45,007 nucleotides of DNA from a bacterium HR35 (GTDB taxonomy: Bacteria > Patescibacteriota > Minisyncoccia > UBA6257 > HR35): positions 80,034-125,040 of the forward strand of contig BEIL01000001.1 in NCBI GenBank assembly GCA_002898235.1. Direction: 5' to 3'. Positions 1 through 9,478 of the stretch are shown here, piece by piece. The notes beneath the pieces were generated by a model. The model searched no databases and was not told where the DNA came from. It saw nothing but the letters and a program-made list of their open reading frames with translations. Made by a program: the position numbers and the translations under genes. How positions within the stretch are numbered: position 1 is the stretch's first letter; the number at the start of each line of letters is the position of its first letter.

Positions 1-431
1 CAAAGAAAATAACTCTGATCCTTATTTTTATCTTTACCAGCTAAAAGATGGTATCCGTTTTCATCTTTTAAAATTCGAGCATAATGTCCAGTGGCTATTT
101 TTTCAAAATTTAAATTTAAAGCTTTATCTAAAAAAATTCCAAATTTTATTAAATCATTACAAAAAACATCTGGATTAGGAGTTAATCCATTTTCATAACT
201 TTTAACGAAATAATTAATTATTTTTTCTTCAAATTCTTCAGTAATATCAAGACTATAAAATTTAATTCCTAAAATTTCTGCTACTCGACGAGCATCTAGT
301 TCGTCTTGAGGGTTACAATAAGGAGTATAATTTAAGTAAAAACCTGTTATTTCATAACCTTGATTTTTTAAGAGTAAAGCAGCTACTGAAGAATCAACGC
401 CTCCAGACATTAAAACAGCGACTCTTGTCAT
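1..431 (-). CDS. mnmA: tRNA-specific 2-thiouridylase MnmA, N-terminal part (runs off the window edge)
   Basis: Reverse-strand translation begins MTRVAVLMSGGVDSSVAALLLKNQGYEITGFYLNY..., with a PP-loop SGGVDSS motif; overlaps greA stop by 4 nt (ATGA). Confidence 0.9.
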   Translation of the reverse strand, partial: MTRVAVLMSGGVDSSVAALLLKNQGYEITGFYLNYTPYCNPQDELDARRVAEILGIKFYSLDITEEFEEKIINYFVKSYENGLTPNPDVFCNDLIKFGIFLDKALNLNFEKIATGHYARILKDENGYHLLAGKDKNKDQSYFL

Positions 432-901
432 TTTGCTTCTTTGAGAATTTTGGTTATTTTATATTTTATTACTTTCCCATTTATTTCAATTTGAACTTGT
501 TCACCAACTCTTTTTTTGAAAAAAGCTTTTCCTAAAGGAGACTCTATTGAAATTTTACCAGCCAAAGGATCGGCTTCTCCATAAGTCACTAAAGTGAAGA
601 TATATTTTTTATTATCGTTTAAATTCAAAGCTTCAAAACTAGTTCCTGGCAAAATAAAATTTTTATCACTTGTTTTTCGAATAATTACTGCATTTTCCAA
701 GATGTTTTCAATTTCCCTTATTCTTTGTTCTAAATCTGTTTTCATTTGCATAGCTACATCAAATTCGGCATTTTCAGAAATATCACCTAAGCTAACAGCT
801 TCCTTTATTTTTTCTGACACCTCTTTTCTTTTAATAGACTTCAAATATTCCAATTCTTTCTTCAATTTTTCAAAACTTTCTCTTGTTAAATAAATAACCA
901 T
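428..901 (-). CDS. greA: Transcription elongation factor GreA/GreB family
   Basis: 157 aa; N-terminal coiled coil with GDISENAEFDVA motif and C-terminal FKBP-like domain. Confidence 0.93.
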   Translation of the reverse strand: MVIYLTRESFEKLKKELEYLKSIKRKEVSEKIKEAVSLGDISENAEFDVAMQMKTDLEQRIREIENILENAVIIRKTSDKNFILPGTSFEALNLNDNKKYIFTLVTYGEADPLAGKISIESPLGKAFFKKRVGEQVQIEINGKVIKYKITKILKEAK

Positions 902-996
902 TAATAATCTATTATACTCAAAATAACTTTAATGTCAATATTTTTTAATTTTTCGCTTTTTATTTAAAATTTAACTTGAAATTAAATATAAAAATA

Positions 997-1983
997 ATGA
1001 ATTTTAAAATCGGACTTTGTGGTTTGCCAAATAGTGGAAAATCAAGTTTTATAAAATTAACTTCAGAAGCCGATGTTTTAATTGCTAATTATCCATTTAC
1101 TACCTTAAAAGCAGGCGAGTATTCTTTTTTTATTTTTAGCGAAGAACTAAAAAAACTTCACCAAATTACTCAAACACCAGAAGTTATTCCTGATTATTTG
1201 ATTTTAGTAGATGTTCCTGGTTTAATTAGAGGAGCTCATCGAGGAGAAGGTTTGGGAAATGAATTTTTAAGTTATTTGAGAAAAGGGAATGTTGTTTTAG
1301 AAATAGTGAGAAATTTTGAAAATAAAGAAGTACCCCATCCAGAAGGAAAAGTTGATCCTTTAAGAGATATTTTAATTATTGAGGAAGAAATTATTCAAGC
1401 AGAAAAAGAAATTTTAGAAAGAAATCTTAAAGTTTTAAAGAAAACAAACCAGAAAGAAAAAATAGAAGCTATGGAAAAAATTTTAATTCAGTTAGAGCCA
1501 TTTAAAAGAATGCCTGAATTTGATGAAATTTTAAAAGAGTATAATCTTTTAATCACTAAACCGTGGTATCTTTTAGTTAATGGTGAAGAATGTGATTTAC
1601 CTTCAGAAGTTTTAAAAACCTTTCAATCTGTTTATTTTCTTGATGTTAAATGGGAAATTGAAGCTAAAGAGATTAAAGATTTACCAAAAAAATTTAATGA
1701 ATTTTCAAATAAATTTCGCTTAGATCTAAATCTTATTCAATTTTTTACTTTCACTAAAGAAATCACTCAAGAATGGTTTATTAAAAGAGGTAGCAGTTAT
1801 TTAGAAGCAGCTGAACTTATTCATTCTGACTTTGCTCAAAAGTTTAAAGAGGCCCAAACTTTAAGCTTAGAAGAATTTTTGGAGTTAAAAGACTGGGAAT
1901 TAGCAAAAAAATTGGGTAAAATTAAAATTAAAGGAAAGAAAGATAAAGTAGAGGAAAACGAGATTATTTGGTTTAAAATTTGA
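997..1983 (+). CDS. ychF: Redox-regulated ATPase/GTPase YchF (Obg family); ATG at 997 preferred over the TTG at 976
   Basis: GLPNSGKSS P-loop, DVPGLIRGAHRGEGLGNEFL, and C-terminal TGS-like domain. Confidence 0.92.
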   Translation: MNFKIGLCGLPNSGKSSFIKLTSEADVLIANYPFTTLKAGEYSFFIFSEELKKLHQITQTPEVIPDYLILVDVPGLIRGAHRGEGLGNEFLSYLRKGNVVLEIVRNFENKEVPHPEGKVDPLRDILIIEEEIIQAEKEILERNLKVLKKTNQKEKIEAMEKILIQLEPFKRMPEFDEILKEYNLLITKPWYLLVNGEECDLPSEVLKTFQSVYFLDVKWEIEAKEIKDLPKKFNEFSNKFRLDLNLIQFFTFTKEITQEWFIKRGSSYLEAAELIHSDFAQKFKEAQTLSLEEFLELKDWELAKKLGKIKIKGKKDKVEENEIIWFKI

Positions 1984-2006
1984 CTTAGAATATAATATTA
2001 ATAATA

Positions 2007-2369
2007 ATGGAGAAAAAACTTTATGATTTAACCTTTTGGATAAATATCAATTCAGAACCGCAAGTTGTTGAAAATAAAGTTAAAGATATAATTGAAAAGG
2101 AGGGAGGCGAGATAGCTTTAATTGTTGGGGCTAAAAAAAGAAATTTAGCTTATCCAATAAACAAAGAAATTGTTGGCTATCTGGATACTATTTATTTCTA
2201 TGGCTCAAGCGAATTAGCTATAAAATTAAATTCCGAACTTAAAAAAAATCAAGAAATTTTAAGATTTTTAATTGTGAAAAGAAAAAATTTACCTAAACTT
2301 GTTTCAACTCTTAAAGAACAAAATCAGGATGAATTAAAAGCAGAAGCTATTTTAGCTAATGAATCTTAA
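2007..2369 (+). CDS. rpsF: 30S ribosomal protein bS6
   Basis: Size, fold-typical sequence, and synteny with ssb. Confidence 0.9.
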   Translation: MEKKLYDLTFWININSEPQVVENKVKDIIEKEGGEIALIVGAKKRNLAYPINKEIVGYLDTIYFYGSSELAIKLNSELKKNQEILRFLIVKRKNLPKLVSTLKEQNQDELKAEAILANES

Positions 2370-2790
2370 TAAAGTTTTTCTAATTGGCAGATTAACTCAA
2401 GAAGTAGATTTTCGTTATTTGCCCTCAGGAACTCCTTTGGCTGTTTTAAATATAGCTACTAATCGGGTTTATAAAGATAAATCAGGAAATTTAAAGGAAG
2501 AAACTGAATATCATCGAGTAGTAACTTGGGGAAAGCTAGCGGAAATTTGTCGACAGCATCTTAATAAAGGAAGATTAGTATTTGTTGAAGGAAGAATAAA
2601 ATCTCGCAATTGGATTGATGCTCAAGGAAATAAGAAAACAAGTTATGAAATTATTGCTGAAAATATTAAATTCGGTCCTAAACCAGGAACTGATCTTACT
2701 GAAAAAGGATTAGAACAATTAGAAGCTGAATTAGAAGATTATAAACTTGATACTCCTGAAGAATTCGGAGTTTTAGATATTCCTTTTTAA
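2359..2790 (+). CDS. ssb: Single-stranded DNA-binding protein
   Basis: [38 protein letters not shown]-fold signature; acidic C-terminus ending in DIPF. Confidence 0.95.
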   Translation: MNLNKVFLIGRLTQEVDFRYLPSGTPLAVLNIATNRVYKDKSGNLKEETEYHRVVTWGKLAEICRQHLNKGRLVFVEGRIKSRNWIDAQGNKKTSYEIIAENIKFGPKPGTDLTEKGLEQLEAELEDYKLDTPEEFGVLDIPF

Positions 2791-2792
2791 AA

Positions 2793-2999
2793 ATGAAAAA
2801 AGAAGTTTATCAGGGTACAATTATCGAATCTTTACCGGATGCTACTTTCAGGGTCGAATTAGAAAACGGAGAAATTGTTTTAGCTTATGTTTCTGGTAAA
2901 ATGAGATTAAATCTTATTAAAGTTATTCCTGGGGATAAAGTTTTAGTTGAGCTTTCTCCTTATGATAAAAAAAGAGGAAGAATAATTAGAAGATTATAA
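2793..2999 (+). CDS. infA: Translation initiation factor IF-1
   Basis: 68 aa; [31 protein letters not shown]...[13 protein letters not shown]. Confidence 0.95.
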   Translation: MKKEVYQGTIIESLPDATFRVELENGEIVLAYVSGKMRLNLIKVIPGDKVLVELSPYDKKRGRIIRRL

Positions 3000-3002
3000 T
3001 TA

Positions 3003-3527
3003 ATGCCCTATTTTACTGCTAAAGGTGATAAAGGTTACAGTATAATTGGAGGAAAAAAATTTCCAAAAGACAATATTTATTTTGAAATTTTAGGAAATCT
3101 TGACGAGTTTAATAGCCTCTTAGGATTTGTTAAGAATTTTCTAAAAGATAAAAAACTAAAAGCCGAAATTTTAGAGATTCAAAATGATTTTTTTATTATT
3201 CAAGCAAATGTTGCTTGGTTATTTTATCCGAATTTTAAAAAACCGGAATTAGGAAAGGAAAGAATAGAAAAAATAGAGAAAAAGATAAAAGATATCGAAA
3301 AGAAAAAACCAGCTCCAAGTCATTTTGTAATTCCAGGCAGCAATTTAGAATCAGGAATATTTGACTATTTAAGAACAAAAGTAAGAAACCTTGAAAGACA
3401 AATGGTTAAATTTTATAAAAAACGGAGGTTTAATGAAGATATTTTAGTTTATTTAAATAGGCTTTCAAGTTATTTTTATGCTTTAGCTAGATTAAAATCA
3501 AAAAAGGATGTTAAACCTTGGTATTAA
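3003..3527 (+). CDS. PduO-type cob(I)alamin adenosyltransferase-like protein
   Basis: TAKGDKGYS...LGNLDEFNSLLGFVKN...ILVYLNRLSSYFYALARL. Confidence 0.8.
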   Translation: MPYFTAKGDKGYSIIGGKKFPKDNIYFEILGNLDEFNSLLGFVKNFLKDKKLKAEILEIQNDFFIIQANVAWLFYPNFKKPELGKERIEKIEKKIKDIEKKKPAPSHFVIPGSNLESGIFDYLRTKVRNLERQMVKFYKKRRFNEDILVYLNRLSSYFYALARLKSKKDVKPWY

Positions 3528-4854
3528 AGAAAATCCAAAAATTACTAGAAGGAATTTTTTAAAAATGTTAGCTGGTTTTTTAGTTGGTGCTTGTACGAGA
3601 AAACTAAATTTACCAAAAGAGAAAGAAGAAAAAATTGAAAAGGAAAGATTTTCTGATCAAATGCGAAAACAAGAAACGATTCCTAGCGAAACTTCCATCG
3701 AATTGGGTAAGAGTTATGTTATTAGAAGATTTAATTTAGAATCTCCAGATTTCGCTGAAAAGTTTTTTGATTTTATCAAAGAGGTTGATGGCCTTTATTG
3801 GGAATATTTAGGATTAGATAATAATAGTTTTAAAGTTCACCGAGTTTTTCTACATCAAGACAAAATCGCAGATAACAGGAATTACCTTATTTTTGTAACC
3901 AATAAATATATTTATATAAGAGCAAATTTCTATGAAATTTTAAAAAAATTATTAAACGAAAAAAATGTAGAAGATGGTGTAATTAGAAATTATTGGGAGC
4001 AATTTAAAGAAATAAGATTAGAAGCCTACGGAAATCATCGACCTTCAAGAATGGATTTAAGAGAGTTTTTAAATGTAATCGACGCAATTTTAAATGTTAT
4101 TCGAAGTTCTTTTAAAAACTTGGATGAAAAGGATGGAGATTTTCGAATAAAAAGTTTGTGTTCTGAATTTATAAATGTTATTAATAGTAGAATGCTTGTT
4201 AGTTTAATTATCGGGGAAATTCTTCCGCCTCCGAAAGAATTCGGTAAATATTCTCATAAAGATGTAGTTAATTTCAATATTATATTTTTTTCAATGCTCT
4301 TATATTCAGCTGGAACTCAATTTATTGAACATATACCTGCTTTACATGATACAACATTTTCTTTTGGGCCATTCCAAATGACTAATATAGTAGAAGAAAG
4401 CGTTAAAAGTGGATATAATAATTTTATTGATGACGAGAAATTTAAAGTAAATTTTGCTAATCTTTGGGGAATAAACAAAGAAGAGGTTAATATTCCTTTT
4501 AATATTACTGGCTTAGAAGGTAGTTGGCATTATGTTTGGTTTGTTTTAAATGTAATCAATAACATATATGGAATACTCCTAGCAAATAAAGAAAACGATG
4601 AGTTTTTGAATTTTTTTAAAGAAATAATTATTAAAAATCAATGGCTAGTTTTGGCTATTTCTGCATTTATTCACCACCAGCCAGCTTTAGCGGTTAATTT
4701 TATAAATTTTCTTTTTAATCAATACAAACAGAAAAAGGGAAAGTTAAATTTAAATAATTTAGAACAAATTAAAGAAAAGATAAGTCAACAAACTCCAAAT
4801 TTGGAAAGTTATATTATTCCCATTCTTGATTATTTTGAAAATTTAAAAATTTGA
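3508..4854 (+). CDS. Uncharacterised exported protein with Tat-like signal and lipobox-like LVGAC
   Basis: N-terminus ITRRNFLKMLAGFLVGAC; no recognised domain in the remaining ~400 aa. Confidence 0.7.
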   Translation: MLNLGIKENPKITRRNFLKMLAGFLVGACTRKLNLPKEKEEKIEKERFSDQMRKQETIPSETSIELGKSYVIRRFNLESPDFAEKFFDFIKEVDGLYWEYLGLDNNSFKVHRVFLHQDKIADNRNYLIFVTNKYIYIRANFYEILKKLLNEKNVEDGVIRNYWEQFKEIRLEAYGNHRPSRMDLREFLNVIDAILNVIRSSFKNLDEKDGDFRIKSLCSEFINVINSRMLVSLIIGEILPPPKEFGKYSHKDVVNFNIIFFSMLLYSAGTQFIEHIPALHDTTFSFGPFQMTNIVEESVKSGYNNFIDDEKFKVNFANLWGINKEEVNIPFNITGLEGSWHYVWFVLNVINNIYGILLANKENDEFLNFFKEIIIKNQWLVLAISAFIHHQPALAVNFINFLFNQYKQKKGKLNLNNLEQIKEKISQQTPNLESYIIPILDYFENLKI

Positions 4855-4901
4855 GAGAAAATTAAAATAGGTCGGTATTAGTTTAATTTAGTATAAGCAA
4901 A

Positions 4902-5468
4902 ATGAATTTAGCCCTAATTTTAGTTGTAGGCTTACCGCTTCTTTTAGTTATCTATTTAGTTAGTACTTATAATAACCTTGTTTCTAAAAGAGAAAAAGTA
5001 AACGAAGCTTCTTCGGATATTGAAGTCCAACTTAAAAGAAGAGCTGATTTAATTCCCAATTTAGTTGAAGTAGTTAAAGGGTATGCTGCTCATGAAAAAG
5101 AAGTTTTAGAAAAAGTAACTGAAGCAAGAAATAGATTAATTTCAGCTAAAACTGTTAAAGAGGGATTAGAAGCAGATAATATGCTTACTGAAGCTTTAAA
5201 AACTTTATTTGCAGTCGCTGAAAATTATCCAGATTTAAAAGCTAATCAAAATTTTCTTCAACTTCAAGAAGAATTAGTAGATACTGAAGACAAAATCCAA
5301 GCTTCAAGAAGATTTTATAATTCAGTAGCTCAAGAATATAATACAAATCTGAAAATTTTTCCTAATAGTTTAATAGCTTCAATTTTTGGTTTTAAGCCAG
5401 CTGAATATTTTGAACTTTCTTATGAAGAAAAAGAATCAGCCCAAAAACCTCCAGAGATTAAATTTTAA
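4902..5468 (+). CDS. lemA: LemA family protein
   Basis: N-terminal TM, then [48 protein letters not shown]; typical LemA C-terminus. Confidence 0.95.
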   Translation: MNLALILVVGLPLLLVIYLVSTYNNLVSKREKVNEASSDIEVQLKRRADLIPNLVEVVKGYAAHEKEVLEKVTEARNRLISAKTVKEGLEADNMLTEALKTLFAVAENYPDLKANQNFLQLQEELVDTEDKIQASRRFYNSVAQEYNTNLKIFPNSLIASIFGFKPAEYFELSYEEKESAQKPPEIKF

Positions 5469-5513
5469 CATTTATATTGACAAAAAAACAAAAATAATTT
5501 AAAATTTAAAAAA

Positions 5514-6317
5514 ATGAGATTTAAAAGAGAAGGACCGCAAAAGCTGGAAGTGCAAAGTAGCAATATTGAAGAAACTGCTCAAGAAATAGAAAGTAATTTA
5601 ATTGAACTTTTTAGTCGTGTTAGAGGATTTTTCCCGAGAGATAAGATAGAAATTATAGAAAAATTAAGTAATGAACAATTAACGGCATTAATAGACCATT
5701 TAAATGGAGTAAAGAAAAATGTAGAAGAATCATTAAATAAATTATTTTCAAATCTAAAGGAAATAATTTTAAATGAAAGAGGAGAAATTAAAATAAAACA
5801 TGTTATTTTCTTTTTTTTAGGTCTTTTCGCGGCTTCTACAGGTCTCTTTAGTCAAGTAGTTGAAACTGCAGCAGATATTTCAGAGTTTATTCAAAAACTG
5901 CTAATGGGTTTCCCCTTTATTTCTTATCCTCTCATAGATTTGATTCTTTTAGGTATTTTAACTATTAGAACAGTTACTAATTCATATTTTCAAAGAATTA
6001 TTCGGTACCATCATATTCCCAATCTTAGCAGGATTCAAAATTCAGCAGAAAGAAGAAGTCTTGAAGATGCAAGAGATTCTCTTATTAGAGATGTTATAAT
6101 AACTATAGTATTTATACTTGCTTTACCTATTGTTGATCAAATTCTTGAAAGTTTTTCTGAAGGAGTTTTGAAAGGAATTACAGAATTCCTTAGAAGTGCA
6201 GTGCCACAAACAGGTATCGCTCAACATCCTTTTGCAAGATTCTTTTACAATTTCACTCAGGTTTTAGAAAAACTAAATTCTATATTAAGTCACTTGATTA
6301 GCAAAATTCCTGAATGA
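5514..6317 (+). CDS. Uncharacterised multi-pass membrane protein
   Basis: 267 aa ORF with three or more hydrophobic segments and N-terminal helical region; no family recognised. Confidence 0.7.
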   Translation: MRFKREGPQKLEVQSSNIEETAQEIESNLIELFSRVRGFFPRDKIEIIEKLSNEQLTALIDHLNGVKKNVEESLNKLFSNLKEIILNERGEIKIKHVIFFFLGLFAASTGLFSQVVETAADISEFIQKLLMGFPFISYPLIDLILLGILTIRTVTNSYFQRIIRYHHIPNLSRIQNSAERRSLEDARDSLIRDVIITIVFILALPIVDQILESFSEGVLKGITEFLRSAVPQTGIAQHPFARFFYNFTQVLEKLNSILSHLISKIPE

Positions 6318-6337
6318 CCTTTTTAAAATTAAAAAAA

Positions 6338-6661
6338 ATGACTAATAGACAAGAATTAATTCAAAATTTTTACAAAATTTACTTAGAACTCTTTTTTGAT
6401 TTTTTAGTTTTAGAGTTAGCAAAAAAAATTGGCGAAGAAAATCTCAAAGCAATTGTTGATTATCTATTAGAAAATATTCCTGAAGATATAGAATTAAAAG
6501 ATGAAAAAGAGATAATAGAGTTAATTTCAAAGATAAGCAATAATTTGAGAAATAGATTTCATCTTAATGAGGAAGTCTTAAAAGAATCTATATCTATTGC
6601 CAAATCAAAAGTAGATTCAGAAGTCGAAAAATTTTTAAAAGAAAACAAAAATGATATTTAA
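6338..6661 (+). CDS. Small uncharacterised acidic helical protein (internal ATG at 6338 preferred; ORF opens at 6314)
   Basis: ORF in a tightly packed + strand gene cluster. Confidence 0.65.
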   Translation: MTNRQELIQNFYKIYLELFFDFLVLELAKKIGEENLKAIVDYLLENIPEDIELKDEKEIIELISKISNNLRNRFHLNEEVLKESISIAKSKVDSEVEKFLKENKNDI

Positions 6662-8198
6662 AATTTTTAAAGAAAGATTAACAAGTCCAAAAATTTCATT
6701 TCCAGAAAGATTCGAGGGAGATATAATTGACTTTTGGGATCAATTTTTTGCCAGAAAAAATAAAGGATTGCGGGGGATTATCAGTAGACCTAGAATTGAA
6801 GTAGAAGGTGGAAGATACGAAGAATTAATAGATTTCCTTTTTTCTTTTTTAGTCTCACTTAATTTAAGCGGAGCTGAAAGGAGACCAGCTTTACCCGAAG
6901 AGATTAGAAATAGTTTACAAGAACAATTAAATAATATTGAAAAGAATATTAAGAACTTATCTGAGTTATCAAGACAACAAAATAAAAGATTACCGAGAGG
7001 ATTAGTTACACCAATAAGAGAAGCAATTCAGAATTTACTCAAACTAATTCAACAACCATCACCTCAAGTAAATATAGCCCAAGTATCACAGGGGATCACC
7101 AATTTGCTAGGAATTTTGCAGGGCCATCAATGGAAACAACAACTTGAACAATATATTAGCGAATTACAAGGAATTCAAAAAGAGATTTCTGAAATTTTAG
7201 AAAAATCTATTCCCGAAGAATTAAAAAAACTTTCAATTTTTTATACAAGCGGAGATTTTTGGCAAGCGCTAATAGAGGGGAGTAAGGATGATAGATTAAG
7301 GGTTGCTTTGGGCGAGGGAATTAATGAAATTAAAAAACATCTTAGAGAAGGAGGGGAAATTAGGATAACTTTTACAGACCAGGATTTTCAGGCTTTAAGA
7401 GAAAGAATGGAAAGAAAAGGAATTCGTTTAGATAACGAAGAGACTCAGCGACTTTTGGGTATTACTCAAGAAAACAATAATTATATATTAACAATAAATC
7501 CTCTTTCAATTTTTCCTCAAGGAATAGCCACTTTAGAAAAATTGGAAAGAAGTTTAGATGAGGGCGATTTTTCAGAAGAAAGCATTGATAAGAGAATAAA
7601 AAATTTAGAAGAAGCAAGAGAACAAGTCCAAAAACAACATGAGAAAGAAAAGCAAGAAAAAGGGGAGAGAAATCTACGAGCAGAAATATTAGATGTTTAT
7701 GGAAGAATTCTCCAGAAAGAAATAGAAATAGAAAATTTATGGAAAGAGATAAGACCAAAATTATTATCAAACCTATCATCAAAGAATCCAATGAAAAGAG
7801 ATATTTTACTTATGCTTAACTGGTGGTTGCAAATGAGAAAAGTAATGGATGAAATGAGAAACAGCATTAATAGTGAAATAATAAATAAAAATCTTAAAGA
7901 TGAAGGCAGATTAATTAAAATACTTAATGATTTAAAAAGGATAGAAGAAGAAATGGAGAGCATCGCAAGAGCTTTGAGAGGATATAAAGAGAAACAATCT
8001 CCCCAACCGGGATCTTTAAGTTCATTAGCTAAAAAAATAGAAAAAAGCTCTAAAACGATTTTGGGATTATTATCTGGAGTTGGATTAGTATCTGCATTAG
8101 TCGTAGCTCCCTGGTTAGGTGCCTTTGCTATTTTGCCTTATGGTTTAATTGCTTGGGCTTGGAAACAAATTGAAGAGAGAATGGGCGGGAAAAAATAA
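6651..8198 (+). CDS. Uncharacterised coiled-coil protein with C-terminal hydrophobic hairpin
   Basis: 515 aa; long charged helices, then SSKTILGLLSGVGLVSALVVAPWLGAFAILPYGLIAWAW. Confidence 0.75.
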   Translation: MIFKIFKERLTSPKISFPERFEGDIIDFWDQFFARKNKGLRGIISRPRIEVEGGRYEELIDFLFSFLVSLNLSGAERRPALPEEIRNSLQEQLNNIEKNIKNLSELSRQQNKRLPRGLVTPIREAIQNLLKLIQQPSPQVNIAQVSQGITNLLGILQGHQWKQQLEQYISELQGIQKEISEILEKSIPEELKKLSIFYTSGDFWQALIEGSKDDRLRVALGEGINEIKKHLREGGEIRITFTDQDFQALRERMERKGIRLDNEETQRLLGITQENNNYILTINPLSIFPQGIATLEKLERSLDEGDFSEESIDKRIKNLEEAREQVQKQHEKEKQEKGERNLRAEILDVYGRILQKEIEIENLWKEIRPKLLSNLSSKNPMKRDILLMLNWWLQMRKVMDEMRNSINSEIINKNLKDEGRLIKILNDLKRIEEEMESIARALRGYKEKQSPQPGSLSSLAKKIEKSSKTILGLLSGVGLVSALVVAPWLGAFAILPYGLIAWAWKQIEERMGGKK

Positions 8199-8240
8199 GT
8201 AATTAGAACTAAAAATTTTTGTTATATAATATTTTTAAAG

Positions 8241-8313
8241 CGGGGTGTGGCGCAATGGTTAGCGCGCTGGCTTTGGGAGCCAGAGGTTGCGGGTTCGAGT
8301 CCCGCCACCCCGA
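8241..8313 (+). tRNA. tRNA-Pro (anticodon UGG)
   Basis: CGGGGTG/CACCCCG acceptor, CTGGC-TTTGGGA-GCCAG anticodon arm, GGTTCGAGT T loop; CCA not encoded. Confidence 0.95.
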
Positions 8314-8322
8314 AAGTTTAAG

Positions 8323-9420
8323 ATGAAAACTGCTTATTCGGTTTTAGATGAAAATAATTTAAAAACAACTTTTGTTTTTTTCTTTTATTATTTAGTTTTT
8401 GCCTTAATTGGATTAGTTTCTTATATTCTTTTAAAAAATATTTATGTTGTTTTATCTTTAATTATTTTTGCCTTTTTATACAATTTGTTTTTTCTCTTTA
8501 AGGGAGATAAAATAACTGCTTTCATTTTTAAAGCTAAAGAAATAAAAAAAGAAGATAATCCTGAAATTTATAATCTGGTTGAAAATGTTTCAATTACTGC
8601 TGGTTTGCCAAAAACTCCTAAAATTTATCTTATTGATACTAAAGAAATGAATGCTTTTGCTTATGGAACAAGTTATAAAAATTACCTAATTTGTTTGACA
8701 ACAGGATTAATAGAAAAATTAGACAAAAAAGAATTGGAGGCAGTTATTGCTCATGAAATCTCTCATATAAAGAATAAAGATACAAGAACAATGACTGTAG
8801 CTGTTTTTTTAGCTGGAGTAATTTATCTTATCTCTGATATTATTATTCGGGCTTTAGGAGAATCTTCTTCAAAAAATGACGAAAATAAAAACAGCAGTAA
8901 TTTGTATATCTTAGTTGGCGCTTTATTAATTTTAGCTCCAATCTTTGCTAGTATAATTACTTTTGCTATTTCTAGGAAAAGAGAATTTGCTGCCGATGCT
9001 TCAGCTGCTTTACTTACTCGGGATCCTTTAGCTCTGGCTTCAGCTTTAAAAAAAATAGCTACTTCTGATCATAACCTTTTTAAAAGTGAATCATCTCAAG
9101 CTTCTTTAGCTTATACTCCTCTTTTTATTGTCGATCCTAATAAAGAATTTCCCAAACCTTTATCACAAAATTTTTCTGATAATCAAAAAATAAAGAAAGA
9201 AAAATGGAATATGAAAAAACTTAATGAGTTTATAGAATGGTTAGTATTGTTTTCCTTATGTATTTTAACACCGCTTATTATTTTAATTGCAGAAAAAGAC
9301 TATTTGATTTTAGGTATCTTAATTGGCATATTTATTTCTGCATTTATTTCTTCTAAATTATATGATACTCATCCACCTATTGAAGAAAGAATCGAGATTT
9401 TAGAAAAAATGGTGATTTAA
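8323..9420 (+). CDS. htpX: HtpX-like M48 zinc metalloprotease
   Basis: VIAHEISHIKNKDT zinc-binding HExxH, TM segments, REFAADASAA; ATG at 8323 chosen because the ORF-track start lies inside tRNA-Pro. Confidence 0.93.
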   Translation: MKTAYSVLDENNLKTTFVFFFYYLVFALIGLVSYILLKNIYVVLSLIIFAFLYNLFFLFKGDKITAFIFKAKEIKKEDNPEIYNLVENVSITAGLPKTPKIYLIDTKEMNAFAYGTSYKNYLICLTTGLIEKLDKKELEAVIAHEISHIKNKDTRTMTVAVFLAGVIYLISDIIIRALGESSSKNDENKNSSNLYILVGALLILAPIFASIITFAISRKREFAADASAALLTRDPLALASALKKIATSDHNLFKSESSQASLAYTPLFIVDPNKEFPKPLSQNFSDNQKIKKEKWNMKKLNEFIEWLVLFSLCILTPLIILIAEKDYLILGILIGIFISAFISSKLYDTHPPIEERIEILEKMVI

Positions 9421-9478
9421 TTTGAAATTTCTTAAAAATTGATTTAAAATAAATAAAAATTCAATAAAGTTAGCAAAA

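Noticed and set aside
594-893. + strand ORF antisense to greA
   Set aside because: Fully within a well-supported gene; low-complexity Ser/Phe/Lys translation typical of antisense AT-rich sequence.
428-1983. Alternative genetic code 25 (TGA = Gly), as in some CPR lineages
   Set aside because: greA and ychF end at TGA at the expected protein ends, and conserved proteins read through without in-frame TGA.
7462-7963. Two minus-strand ORFs inside the 6651-8198 gene
   Set aside because: Antisense to a long continuous ORF; hydrophobic Leu/Ser/Phe-rich translations are artefacts of complementing Lys/Glu-rich coding DNA.
8287-8322. Upstream start of htpX given by the ORF track
   Set aside because: Those codons (MRVRVPPPRKFK) are the 3' part of tRNA-Pro; the ATG at 8323 gives a normal M48 N-terminus.
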